Positions 8,866-16,708 are shown, counted from the stretch's first letter. The stretch: 64,000 nucleotides of DNA from Rhodobacter calidifons (GCF_011174775.1 NZ_JAANHS010000013.1:16565-80564), one strand, 5' to 3'. Made by a program: numbers and translations. The notes: generated by a model not told the origin, from the sequence alone.

Positions 8866-10158
8866 ATGCCCGACCGCCTGCGCGCGATGTTCTGCGACCA
8901 CCTCAGCCTGATGCGCGGCAAATACCTGCCCGCGGCCAAGCTGAAATCCGACGGCACCCGCATGGCGCGGCCCACCTTTTCCGTCCACTGGGACAAGGAC
9001 CTCATCCTCGACGCGCCCCACACCAGGTGCCGCGAAGGCATCCCGGACATGGAGCTGCGCTGGGAGGCCTCCGACATCCGCGACGGCTGGGAGCCTGACA
9101 CCAAGGTCGTCACCGGCGACCTCTACGACAGCGAGGGCGAACGCATCCCCCTCTGCCCCCGCTCTGCCCTGAAACGCGCCGTTGCCGCCTGGGAAGCCAG
9201 GGGCCTCACCCCCAAGGTCGGCGTCGAACTGGAAGCCTTCGCCTTCGAGATCGCCGAGGACGGCTCCATCGCCCCCATGCACGCCCCCGGCGGCATCGTC
9301 TACGGCACCGGCCCCTTCGCCGACCCCGCCGGTTTCACCGATGCGATCTGGCTAAGGGCCGAGGAAGCAGGCTTCCGCCTCGACCTCATCACCGCCGAAT
9401 ACGACACGCCGCAGTTCGAATTCACCCTCGCCTACGACACCGCCGTCAAGGCCGTGGACGAGATGGTCCTCTTCCGCCAGATGGCCCGCGAAGTGGCCCT
9501 CGAACACGGCATCCTGTTGACCTTCCTGCCGAAACCGATCCTGGAAAAGGGCGGCTCGGGCCTGCATTTCAACCTCTCCTTCGCCGCCAAGGCGGGCAAG
9601 AACGCCCTGATGACCGGCCCCAAGGGCGGCCCCGACCACATGAACGACCTTGCGAAAGGCGTCGTCGCGGGCTGGCTTCATCACCACAAGGGCCTTGCCG
9701 GGCTGCTGGCCCCCACGGTCGGCAGCTACCTGCGCCTGCAACCCGCCTCGATGTCGGGCTACTGGTGCAACTGGGGCGGCGACCATCGCGGCGTCACGGT
9801 TCGGGTGTCGGAAGAGGGCGGCCCCAAGACCCGCCTCGAACACCGCATGGCCGACGCCAGCTGCAACCCCTACACCGCGCTTGCGGCCCTGTTGCAGGCC
9901 GGGCTTCTCGGCGTCGAAAAGGCCTACAATCTCCCCGCGCCCGAGGCCGGCGACGGCTTCGACCGCACCGACGCAGGCTATGGCGTGGCAGGCTCACTGT
10001 CCGAGGCGATGGACGATCTTGAGGCCGACAAGGCCCTCGCCGCCGCTCTCGGCCCGGAGCTTGTCGAACACCACCTCTTCATGAAGCGGATCGAGGTGAC
10101 CAAGACCGAGGGCCTCGAAGGCGCAGCCTTGCGCAACTATTACATCTGGTATGTCTGA
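8866..10158 (+). CDS. glutamine-synthetase-like gamma-glutamyl ligase
   Basis: A 430-residue member of the glutamine synthetase fold, type I-like/PuuA branch. It has the metal-binding VELEAFAFE near 121, EYDTPQFEF near 187, GSGLHFNLSF near 227, a long GSYLRLQP stretch and TRLEHRMADASCNPYTALA near 322-340. Members of this branch often ligate glutamate to an amine other than ammonia (PuuA on putrescine, TdnQ/AtdA1 on aniline, IpuC on isopropylamine). It sits between a P450 and its ferredoxin, and an amidotransferase gene is divergent from the operon, which argues for a catabolic gamma-glutamylamide synthetase and not for ammonia assimilation. An ordinary GlnA role is unlikely but not excluded. 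Confidence 0.82.
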   Translation: MPDRLRAMFCDHLSLMRGKYLPAAKLKSDGTRMARPTFSVHWDKDLILDAPHTRCREGIPDMELRWEASDIRDGWEPDTKVVTGDLYDSEGERIPLCPRSALKRAVAAWEARGLTPKVGVELEAFAFEIAEDGSIAPMHAPGGIVYGTGPFADPAGFTDAIWLRAEEAGFRLDLITAEYDTPQFEFTLAYDTAVKAVDEMVLFRQMAREVALEHGILLTFLPKPILEKGGSGLHFNLSFAAKAGKNALMTGPKGGPDHMNDLAKGVVAGWLHHHKGLAGLLAPTVGSYLRLQPASMSGYWCNWGGDHRGVTVRVSEEGGPKTRLEHRMADASCNPYTALAALLQAGLLGVEKAYNLPAPEAGDGFDRTDAGYGVAGSLSEAMDDLEADKALAAALGPELVEHHLFMKRIEVTKTEGLEGAALRNYYIWYV

Positions 10159-10168
10159 GGGTCCGCCA

Positions 10169-10495
10169 ATGACTTTGACACGGAAAGCCACCTGGAAACT
10201 GGCCGATGGCCGCGCGATCACGCTCGACGTGCCCGAGGGCCAAAGCCTGATGGAGGCCGCCACCCGGCACGGCGTCCCCGGCATCATCGGCGAATGCGGC
10301 GGCTCGATGTCCTGCGCCACCTGCCATGTCGTCGTCGCCCCCGACTGGGCCGAACGGGCAGGGACCCCCAGCGCCTTCGAGGAAGACATGCTCGACATCA
10401 CCGAGGCCGGCCGCCAACCCACCTCGCGCCTCTCCTGCCAGATCAGGATGACTGCCGCGTTGGACGGGATCGTCCTGTCGGTGCCCGAGGCTTGA
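10169..10495 (+). CDS. [2Fe-2S] ferredoxin, putidaredoxin/adrenodoxin type
   Basis: A 108-residue ferredoxin. The four cluster ligands Cys43, Cys49, Cys52 and Cys90 have the spacing C-x5-C-x2-C-x37-C of putidaredoxin-type electron carriers. It likely hands electrons to the P450 two genes upstream. The ATG at 10169 follows a GAGGG site with good spacing. An earlier ATG at 10151, inside the end of the ligase gene, would add six residues and is less likely. No reductase gene is adjacent, so a shared reductase elsewhere in the genome is expected. Confidence 0.9.
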   Translation: MTLTRKATWKLADGRAITLDVPEGQSLMEAATRHGVPGIIGECGGSMSCATCHVVVAPDWAERAGTPSAFEEDMLDITEAGRQPTSRLSCQIRMTAALDGIVLSVPEA

Positions 10496-10506
10496 GGAAA
10501 ACGAAA

Positions 10507-10537
10507 TTTCTGCAAGATTCCCGATTCTTTGCAGAAA
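10507..10537. other. inverted repeat TTTCTGCAA-N13-TTGCAGAAA
   Basis: A perfect 9-bp inverted repeat starts 12 bp after the ferredoxin stop and ends 52 bp before the next start. It could be a weak terminator of the P450 operon or a regulator site for the phosphatase gene. The symmetric A/T-rich arms favour protein binding. Confidence 0.4.
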
Positions 10538-10589
10538 AATCGTGACTCTGGTGGTGTAAGGCTTCCGTCCCCGTCTCCATGAGAAGCCG

Positions 10590-11348
10590 ATGATCCTGGA
10601 CACCCTCACCCCGATCCTGACCGATGCCGCCGCCCAGTCGCTGGCCTTCTTCAACAGCCTCGCCGCCCGCCGGATCGACGCGAAATCCCCCGGCGATCTC
10701 GTCTCCGACGCCGACCGCGCCGTGGAGCAGACCCTCCGCCAGCGCCTGACCGAAGCCTTCCCCGACTGCACCATCCTGGGCGAGGAATACGGCGGTGCGC
10801 CCACCGACCGCTTCTGGGCCATCGACCCGATCGACGGCACCGCGAATTTCCTCTCCGGCCTGCCGTTCTGGACCGTCTCCCTCGGCCTGATGGACCACGG
10901 CCAGCCCGTCGCGGGCGGGATCATCGCCCCCGCGCTGGGCCTCTCCGCCATCGGCGCCCCCGGCCAGCCCCTGCGCCTGACCGGCTTCACCCCCGGCTCC
11001 CGCCCTGCCGACCCGCCCTGCATCGGCCTCGGTCGCAACCCCCGCTGGCCCGCCGCCGACCGCCACGCGGTGGAGGCCGCCGCCGATGCCCGGAACCTCG
11101 GCGTGCGCCTCCTCGGCTCCTGCGCGCTCTCGCTGATGCTCGTCGCCACCGGCCGCCTGAAAGGCTATGTCGAGGCAAACGTCGGCGGCCTCTGGGACTG
11201 CGCCCGCGGCCTCGCCCTCTGCCGCGCCGCAGGCCTGCCGACCGCGTTCAAGCTCCACGAGGACGGCACCGTCGATATCCTCGCAGGCTTGGTTTTCGGC
11301 ATCGCCCAGGCCGCCGGATGGCGCGGCGAAATCCTTGACGACAGGTAA
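10590..11348 (+). CDS. inositol monophosphatase family protein
   Basis: A 252-residue Mg-dependent phosphatase of the IMPase/FBPase/CysQ superfamily. Metal-binding motifs are intact: GEEYGG at 64-69, DPIDGTANF at 79-87 and a WDCA motif near 203 (usually WDxAAG). Members hydrolyse inositol phosphate, histidinol phosphate, PAP or fructose bisphosphate, and the sequence alone does not choose among them. It follows the ferredoxin by 94 bp with a dyad in between, so it may be a separate unit. Confidence 0.85.
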   Translation: MILDTLTPILTDAAAQSLAFFNSLAARRIDAKSPGDLVSDADRAVEQTLRQRLTEAFPDCTILGEEYGGAPTDRFWAIDPIDGTANFLSGLPFWTVSLGLMDHGQPVAGGIIAPALGLSAIGAPGQPLRLTGFTPGSRPADPPCIGLGRNPRWPAADRHAVEAAADARNLGVRLLGSCALSLMLVATGRLKGYVEANVGGLWDCARGLALCRAAGLPTAFKLHEDGTVDILAGLVFGIAQAAGWRGEILDDR

Positions 11349-11350
11349 AC

Positions 11351-11407
11351 GCCCGCAGCCAAGCCCTTGATTTCAAACCGCACGAAAAAGCGCCGCGCGC
11401 GGCGCTT
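11351..11407. repeat. post-stop dispersed element, copy 1
   Basis: Begins just after the phosphatase stop. It contains the core CAAGCCCTTGATTTC (11360-11374) and a 20-bp perfect GC palindrome at 11388-11407. The same core and the same inner GCGCCGCGCGCGGCGC palindrome recur at 22611-22656, and a variant core at 25235-25248, each time just after a stop codon. Confidence 0.6.
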
Positions 11408-11465
11408 GCAGCCGCCGCGCCCCGCTGGCACTCTCGCCCCGGAAGGCCGGAGGGGACCACAGAAC

Positions 11466-13436
11466 ATGACCCGCAACACCACCCATGGGGGCTACTTCCT
11501 CTACCATTCCATCGGCATCTACCCCGGAAAAGAGGAAGACCTGGCCCGCGCCATGGCCGAGTTCTCCGAAATCTGGGCCGCCCCGAACGACAAGCAGTGG
11601 GGGTATGTCCTGCGCAAGCGGCAGGACTTCATCGACCGCTGGCGGCGGCTGATCGGGGTGCCGAAGGGCAGCCTGACCACGGTGGACAACGTGACCGAGG
11701 GCCTCCAGAAGATCCTCCGCGCCCTGCCCGAAGGCTATCTCAAGGGCAAGCGCGTCCTCGCCGCCGCCGACTGCTTCCCCTCGCTCCACTTCCTCCTTCA
11801 GGGCCTCGCCCCGAAGATGGGCTTCACCGTGACCACCGTCCCCCTCTCCGCAGGCCGCGCCTGGGTGGAGACCGAGGATTTTCTGGCCCACTGGACCCCC
11901 GACGTGGGCCTCGCCCTTCTGACCTGGGTCACCTCGATCGGCTCGTCGAAGATGGACTACCCCGCGCTGGTCGCCCATGGTCGCGCGATGGGCAGCCTGA
12001 TGGTCGCCGACATCACCCAAGGCGCGGGCCTGATGCCCTTCGACGCCCTGAACCCGCGCGTCGATTTCGTCGTCTCGACCAGCCTGAAATGGCTCTGCGG
12101 CACCCCCGGCGCGGGCATCCTTTACGCCGACAAGGACCTTATCCCGAGCCTGACGCCAGAGGGCCGCGGCTGGTTTTCCCAGAACAATCCCTTCTCCTGG
12201 GACCTGGACAAGTTCGACTACGCCCCCGACATCCGCCGCTTCGACACCGGCACGCCGGGCTCGGTCGCGGCCCTGGCCTCGCTGCCGGCGCTGGAGTGGT
12301 TCTCCAGACAGGACCAGACCGAGGTCGCCGCCCACAACCGCCGCCTGGTGGACCGGGTGATCGAACGGGCCGACCGTCTGGGCCTCCCCCTCCATTCCCC
12401 GCGCGACGCGGACAAACGGGGTGGCGCGGTGATGATCCGCATGCCCGACAAGGCCGAGGCCGCGGCCTGCGTCGGCGCCCTGGGGGTCGAGGGCTATTCG
12501 GTCGATTGCCGCGGCCCGATCCTGCGCATGTCGCCCGGTTTCGTGACCGAGGAACGCGCGGTGGACGCCGTCTTCGATCTGGTCGAAGAGGTGATGGCCC
12601 GCCGCAAACGGCGCTTCGCGGGGCAGGGGGAGCGGAGCGGAAACCCGACCGAAACCCTTGCCGCGCTTGCGTCGGGCCTCGCTTCGGGCAGCGTGACAGT
12701 CGTGGACCTGACCGCCGAGCTTGGCCCGAACACACCGATCCTGCGCCTGCCCGAGGATCTGGCGCGGAACACGCCGAAAGTCGCGATCCACCGGATCAGC
12801 GAATACGACAAGGACGGCCCGTTCTGGGCCTGGAACTGGCTGGAACTGGGCGAACATTCCGGCACCCATTTCGACGCGCCGCACCACTGGCTGTCGGGCA
12901 AGGACCACCCGGACGGCTTCACCGACACCCTCGATGTCCAGCGCCTGATCGCACCCGCCAACGTGATCGACTGCTCGAAGGAAGCCGCCGCCGACCCGGA
13001 TTTCCTGCTGACCGCCGACCATGTGAAGGCCTGGGAGGCACAGCATGGGCAGATCGGCCCCGGCGAATGGGTGCTGATGCGCACCGACTGGGACAGGCGA
13101 TCCCATGACGAGGAACTGTTCCTGAACGAGGACCCGGACCCCCACGAGGACGGATCCCATTCTCCCGGCCCCTCGACCGACTGCATCGACTATCTCCTGG
13201 GCAAGGGCATCGTCGGCTGGGGCACGCAGTGCATCGGGACGGATGCGGGGATGGCCGGCAAGTTCAGCCCGCCCTTCCCGGCGCACAACTTCCTGCACCG
13301 GGACAACTGCTTTGGCCTGGCCAGCCTGTGCAACCTCGACCAGCTGCCGCCCAAGGGCGCGCTGCTGATCGTGACGCCGCTGAAGATCAGGAACGGGACG
13401 GGCTCTCCCATCCGGGCGCTGGCGCTGGTGGCCTGA
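11466..13436 (+). CDS. kynureninase-like PLP enzyme fused to a kynurenine-formamidase-like cyclase
   Basis: One uninterrupted 656-residue frame with two enzyme domains. Residues 1-380 are a fold-type I, class V PLP enzyme related to kynureninase, with Asp182 (VADITQ) to pair with the cofactor nitrogen and Lys208 (STSLKWL) as the Schiff-base lysine. A short linker at about 385-407 leads to residues 408-656, a cyclase-family (PF04199) metal hydrolase with HSGTHFDAPHHW at 464-475. Kynurenine formamidase (KynB) and kynureninase (KynU) catalyse consecutive steps of tryptophan breakdown, so the fusion could channel a formyl-amide intermediate. Domain order is inverse to reaction order. The N-terminal domain could also be an isomerase or lyase on another substrate. 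The ATG at 11466 follows GGAGGGG; an upstream in-frame ATG at 11367 lies in the repeat and is unlikely. Confidence 0.8.
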   Translation: MTRNTTHGGYFLYHSIGIYPGKEEDLARAMAEFSEIWAAPNDKQWGYVLRKRQDFIDRWRRLIGVPKGSLTTVDNVTEGLQKILRALPEGYLKGKRVLAAADCFPSLHFLLQGLAPKMGFTVTTVPLSAGRAWVETEDFLAHWTPDVGLALLTWVTSIGSSKMDYPALVAHGRAMGSLMVADITQGAGLMPFDALNPRVDFVVSTSLKWLCGTPGAGILYADKDLIPSLTPEGRGWFSQNNPFSWDLDKFDYAPDIRRFDTGTPGSVAALASLPALEWFSRQDQTEVAAHNRRLVDRVIERADRLGLPLHSPRDADKRGGAVMIRMPDKAEAAACVGALGVEGYSVDCRGPILRMSPGFVTEERAVDAVFDLVEEVMARRKRRFAGQGERSGNPTETLAALASGLASGSVTVVDLTAELGPNTPILRLPEDLARNTPKVAIHRISEYDKDGPFWAWNWLELGEHSGTHFDAPHHWLSGKDHPDGFTDTLDVQRLIAPANVIDCSKEAAADPDFLLTADHVKAWEAQHGQIGPGEWVLMRTDWDRRSHDEELFLNEDPDPHEDGSHSPGPSTDCIDYLLGKGIVGWGTQCIGTDAGMAGKFSPPFPAHNFLHRDNCFGLASLCNLDQLPPKGALLIVTPLKIRNGTGSPIRALALVA

Positions 13437-13490
13437 CCCGGCGCGAAACCTTGGATTGAGGCCGCGCGCGAAACGCGCCATAAGCGGAAG

Positions 13491-13970
13491 ATGACCGACA
13501 CGACCAGCTTCCGCCAGACCCGCCGCTCGTTGCCCATCGCGCTTTTGCGGGCGCGGGAAACGGTGATGGGGCCGTTCCGCGACATGCTGGCCAGTTCCGG
13601 CGTCAACGAACAGAAGTGGCGCGTCCTGCGCGTGTTGCAGGAACGCGGGCCGCTGGAGCTGAGCCAGGTCGCCGCCGAGGCGGTGCTCCTGCTGTCCAGT
13701 CTGACGCGGATGGTCGGGCCGATGGTCGAGGAAGGCCTGATCTCGCGGATGACCCCGCCCGAGGATCGCCGCAAGTCGGTGATCGCGATCACGCCGGCGG
13801 GGCTTGCGCTGGTCAACGCCCATGCGGCGGCAAGTGCCGCGATTCTGGGCCGGATCGAAGCCGAATTCGGGCGCGAGCGGCTGGAAACGCTGCTCGACCT
13901 GCTGGAGGACCTCCAGAAGCTGGACCTGCGCGGGACAGCGCCGCAGAGCGGGCACCGGACCCGCCGCTAG
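13491..13970 (+). CDS. MarR-family regulator, HpaR-like
   Basis: A 159-residue winged-helix regulator. The DNA-binding core runs about residues 35-100, with LELSQVAAEAVLLLSSLTRMV as recognition region and the wing PPEDRRKSVIAITPAG. The N-terminal stretch FRQTRRSLPIALLRARETVM is typical of HpaR, the repressor of homoprotocatechuate catabolism. It starts 54 bp after the PLP/cyclase fusion gene and may sense an aromatic acid from that pathway. No hpa structural genes are visible nearby. Confidence 0.85.
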   Translation: MTDTTSFRQTRRSLPIALLRARETVMGPFRDMLASSGVNEQKWRVLRVLQERGPLELSQVAAEAVLLLSSLTRMVGPMVEEGLISRMTPPEDRRKSVIAITPAGLALVNAHAAASAAILGRIEAEFGRERLETLLDLLEDLQKLDLRGTAPQSGHRTRR

Positions 13971-14022
13971 GCCGGGGTGCCCCGGCCCGCAGTTCAGCGG
14001 CCGCCTCCTTACTGAAAAAGTT

Positions 14023-14034
14023 TGGAAGCTTCCA
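14023..14034. promoter_or_regulatory. palindrome TGGAAGCTTCCA, candidate operator
   Basis: A 12-bp perfect palindrome 35 bp upstream of the Gfo/Idh fragment start. It sits where a LacI-type repressor would act on the lost operon, and a lacI gene is 330 bp downstream. It lacks the central CG common in LacI sites, so the assignment is tentative. Confidence 0.4.
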
Positions 14035-14069
14035 TCATGCGTTTGGAATGCGCCAAATGCGGGGGAATC

Positions 14070-14353
14070 ATGCGCTGGGCACTTGTCGGGGCAAGCACGA
14101 TCGCGGCCGAGCACATAGTCGGCGAGCTGCGAACGGCACCTGGTTCTACAGGGCCGGCATCGCCTTCCTGTCCTGGCTGAAAGGCCACCAGACCGATTTC
14201 ATCATGCCCGCAGGCTTCCAGTCGTCCCGCGACATCACCCATTATGCCCAGGTCTTCCGCCTTGCCGATGCCGCGGGCTTGCTTTCCGACCCCGATCTGG
14301 CAGAAGCACGGATGCAGACGCTTCTCGCACTCCACGGGATCGACCAGGACTGA
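14070..14353 (+). pseudogene. deletion remnant: Gfo/Idh/MocA N-terminus joined to a DUF993-like C-terminus
   Basis: Two unrelated gene ends meet here. From ATG 14070 the frame reads MRWALVGASTIAAEHI, the Rossmann start of a Gfo/Idh/MocA sugar oxidoreductase, but it loses similarity after about 26 residues and stops at 14180. In another frame, from about 14132 to the stop at 14353, the sequence (WFYRAGIAFLSWLKGHQ onward, about 73 residues) looks like the C-terminal end of a DUF993 dihydrodipicolinate-synthase-like protein. The joint lies near 14125-14135. A deletion of most of both genes is the simplest reading. Neither part can be functional. The DUF993 assignment is from memory of the family and should be tested by profile search. 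Confidence 0.65.
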
Positions 14354-15243
14354 TGGGCAAACGGCCGACGATCATCGATGTGGCGACGCTGGCGGGCGTT
14401 TCCAGATCGACCGTCAGCCTGGTGCTGCAACACAGCCCGCTGGTGCGCGAGGAAACCCGCGAAGAGGTCCGTCGCGCCATGGCCCGGCCGGGCCATGTCT
14501 GCAACCGCGCCGCCGCCAATCTGCGTCGCGCCAATGCGGGCCTGATCGGCCTGGTCATCAACGATCTGCGCACCCCGTTCTTCACCGAATTCGCCACCTC
14601 GCTGCAAATGGCGCTTTCGGCGCGTGGCCATGCGACCGTCCTTGCCAATACCGACGAAGACCCCGCGCGACAGGCCCGGGTGGCGGGGGCGATGCCGGAA
14701 CACGGGGTCTCTGCCCTGATCGTGTCGCCCGCCCAAGGCGAAGACAGCGCCTTCGAGGCCATCCTGCGCGCCAGGGTGCCGGTGCTTCAGGTCCTGCGCC
14801 AGGTCGTCCCCTCCGCCCGCGTTCCCTTCGCCGCGCCCGACTGCCCGACCGGGTCGCGCCTGGCCACCGAACACCTTCTGGCCCGCGGCGCGCGGCACAT
14901 CGCCTCTGTCGGCGGCCTGGAAGGCCGGGCCGTGACGCAACTGCGCATGTCGGGCCATGTCGAAACCCTCGCCGCAAGGGGCCTGACCCCCCTCCACCTT
15001 CCCGGCCGCCCCTGCCGCCCCGGACAGGGCCGCGCGGTCGGCCCGGGCCTCAGGATCGCCGGCTTCGACGACATCGAGGATTGCGCCCAGGTCTTTCCTG
15101 CGCTGTCCCCGGTCCGCTGCGACATCGCGGGGTTCGGGCGGCAGATGGCGGAAACGGTGCTCGACTGGCTGGAAAACGACCGCCGCCCGCCTGCAAGAAC
15201 CGTTACACCCGTCACATTGATCCCCCGCGCGTCGAGCCTTTGA
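14353..15243 (+). CDS. LacI-family regulator with apparent internal deletion
   Basis: A 296-residue LacI/GalR protein, about 40-45 residues shorter than usual (335-345). The headpiece is intact (TIIDVATLAGVSRSTVSLVL, residues 5-24) and the hinge and first sugar-binding lobe are normal. Around residues 217-232 the chain passes from RPCRPGQGRAVG directly to LRIAGFDDIED, missing the segment that normally carries the NDxxAxG motif and the preceding helix. The frame is kept. Ligand binding is probably lost, though DNA binding may remain. The start overlaps the DUF993 remnant stop by 1 bp, and the stop overlaps the kinase start (TGATG). It could be a decaying gene left from the collapsed sugar operon. 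Confidence 0.75.
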   Translation: MGKRPTIIDVATLAGVSRSTVSLVLQHSPLVREETREEVRRAMARPGHVCNRAAANLRRANAGLIGLVINDLRTPFFTEFATSLQMALSARGHATVLANTDEDPARQARVAGAMPEHGVSALIVSPAQGEDSAFEAILRARVPVLQVLRQVVPSARVPFAAPDCPTGSRLATEHLLARGARHIASVGGLEGRAVTQLRMSGHVETLAARGLTPLHLPGRPCRPGQGRAVGPGLRIAGFDDIEDCAQVFPALSPVRCDIAGFGRQMAETVLDWLENDRRPPARTVTPVTLIPRASSL

Positions 15244-16490
15244 TGATCCCCGACCCCGCCCGCTTCCTGCGCCAGCTCTTCGATCGCGCGGTCGAGGTGG
15301 CCGACCCGATGCGCTCTCTGGCCGGTTTCCTGCCCGAAAGGCCGAAAGGCCGCGTTCTGGTGATCGGGGCCGGCAAGGCTTCGGCCCGCATGGCCGAGGC
15401 GGTCGAGGCCGCCTGGGGCCCCTGCGCGGGGCTGGTCATCACGCGCTACGGCTACGCGCGCCCCTGCCGGGGAATCGAGATCGTGGAAGCCGCCCATCCC
15501 GTGCCCGATGCCGCCGGGGTCGCAGCCACCGCGCGCATGCTGGCGCTGCTGGAGCACCTGACGGCAGAGGATTTCGTCCTCGCCCTGATTTCCGGCGGGG
15601 CCTCCGCGCTCCTCTGCGCCCCCGCCGAGGGGCTGACGCTGGCCGACAAGCAGGCGGTGAATGCCGCGCTTCTGGCCTCGGGCGCGCCGATCTCGGCGAT
15701 GAACACGCTGCGCAAGCATCTCAGCCGGGTGAAGGGCGGCCAGCTGGCCGCCGCCGCCTATCCCGCGCGGATGCTGGCGCTCATGATTTCCGACGTGCCG
15801 GGGGACGATCCCGCCTTCATCGGCTCGGGCCCCACCGTCGGCGATGCCAGCAGCGTCCGGGACGCCCGCGCGATCATCGAGCGCTGGCAGATCCCGCTGC
15901 CCGATGCCGCCCTGGCAGCGCTGGCCCGATCCGGCGTCGTTCCGCCCGGTGACCCGCGCCTGTCGCGGACCGAGAACGTGATCTACGCCGCCCCCGCCCA
16001 GTCGCTTGCCGCCGCGGCCGCGCTGGCCGCGCCGCTCTGCGCGGTGCGCACCCTGGGCGACCGGCTGGAGGGCGAGGCGCGCGAGGTCGCCCGCGATCAG
16101 GCCGCGATGGCGGTCGGCATCGCGGCAGAGCTGAGCCCCGGCGACCGCCCGGTTCTCTTGCTGTCGGGGGGCGAGCTGACCGTCACCCGCCGCGGCGACG
16201 GGATCGGCGGCCCCAATGCCGAGTTCTGCCTGGCGCTGGCGCTGGCGCTGGACGGCCATCCCCGGATCCACGCCATCGCCTGCGATACCGACGGTGTGGA
16301 CGGCGCGGCCGAAGTCGCGGGCGCCCTCATCGGCCCGCAGACGCTGACCCGGGCCTCCGGCGCCGCCGATGCGCTGCGGCGCAACGATGCGCATGGCTAT
16401 TTTGCCCGCGCCAACGCCCAGGTCGTGACCGGCCCGACCCTGACCAATGTCAACGATTTCCGCGCGGTGCTGATCCTGCCGCCGGGCTGA
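15243..16490 (+). CDS. glycerate 2-kinase / hydroxypyruvate reductase-type (MOFRL family)
   Basis: A 415-residue protein of the GckA/TtuD family, which phosphorylates D-glycerate to 2-phosphoglycerate and so feeds sugar-acid breakdown into glycolysis. The N-terminal kinase domain shows GAGKASARMAEAVE near 41 and LISGGASALLCAP near 118. The C-terminal MOFRL domain shows LLSGGELTVT, GGPNAEF and DTDGVDG. Older annotations call these hydroxypyruvate reductases. The start overlaps the LacI stop, so it is translationally coupled and probably belonged to the same sugar-acid operon. It appears intact. Confidence 0.87.
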   Translation: MIPDPARFLRQLFDRAVEVADPMRSLAGFLPERPKGRVLVIGAGKASARMAEAVEAAWGPCAGLVITRYGYARPCRGIEIVEAAHPVPDAAGVAATARMLALLEHLTAEDFVLALISGGASALLCAPAEGLTLADKQAVNAALLASGAPISAMNTLRKHLSRVKGGQLAAAAYPARMLALMISDVPGDDPAFIGSGPTVGDASSVRDARAIIERWQIPLPDAALAALARSGVVPPGDPRLSRTENVIYAAPAQSLAAAAALAAPLCAVRTLGDRLEGEAREVARDQAAMAVGIAAELSPGDRPVLLLSGGELTVTRRGDGIGGPNAEFCLALALALDGHPRIHAIACDTDGVDGAAEVAGALIGPQTLTRASGAADALRRNDAHGYFARANAQVVTGPTLTNVNDFRAVLILPPG

Positions 16491-16569
16491 GGTGACGCCT
16501 TTCCGCCCGGGAACGCGCCACCGGGCGGCATGACTTTGCTCAGGCCTGACCACTCTCCCACAAAATGCT

Positions 16570-16587
16570 TGAAACGAAACGGTTTCA
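16570..16587. promoter_or_regulatory. LacI-type operator candidate TGAAAC-N6-GTTTCA
   Basis: A perfect 6-bp inverted repeat with a 6-bp centre, close to the TGAAACCGGTTTCA-like operators common for alphaproteobacterial LacI regulators. It lies 271 bp upstream of the GMC gene and 80 bp after the kinase gene. Confidence 0.5.
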
Positions 16588-16651
16588 GAGCCAGCTTGCC
16601 CGAAAAACCCGGCAAGGATGGCGGGCGGGAAAGTGGATCATCTGAAAAGGT

Positions 16652-16663
16652 TTGCACGTGCAA
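16652..16663. promoter_or_regulatory. palindrome TTGCACGTGCAA, candidate operator
   Basis: A 12-bp perfect palindrome with a central CG, as in LacI/GalR sites, 65 bp downstream of the TGAAAC dyad. Two such sites in one leader could support looping. Confidence 0.45.
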
Positions 16664-16683
16664 CGCGGTGTCGGTGGCGCGCA

Positions 16684-16708
16684 GCGGTGCGGTGCGGTGC
16701 GGTGCGGT
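16684..16708 (+). repeat. tandem repeat (GGTGC)n
   Basis: Four to five perfect copies of a 5-bp unit in the leader of the GMC operon. Such repeats can change copy number by slippage. Here they lie outside coding sequence, so an effect would be on promoter spacing or mRNA structure. Confidence 0.6.

Noticed and set aside
11373..14114. 913-codon open frame on the minus strand
   Set aside because: It is antisense to the PLP/cyclase fusion and MarR genes, has no family motif, and is rich in Arg/His/Gln as expected from a GC-biased shadow frame.
16684..16708. CRISPR-like repeat
   Set aside because: The units are 5 bp in direct contact, with no spacers and no cas genes.
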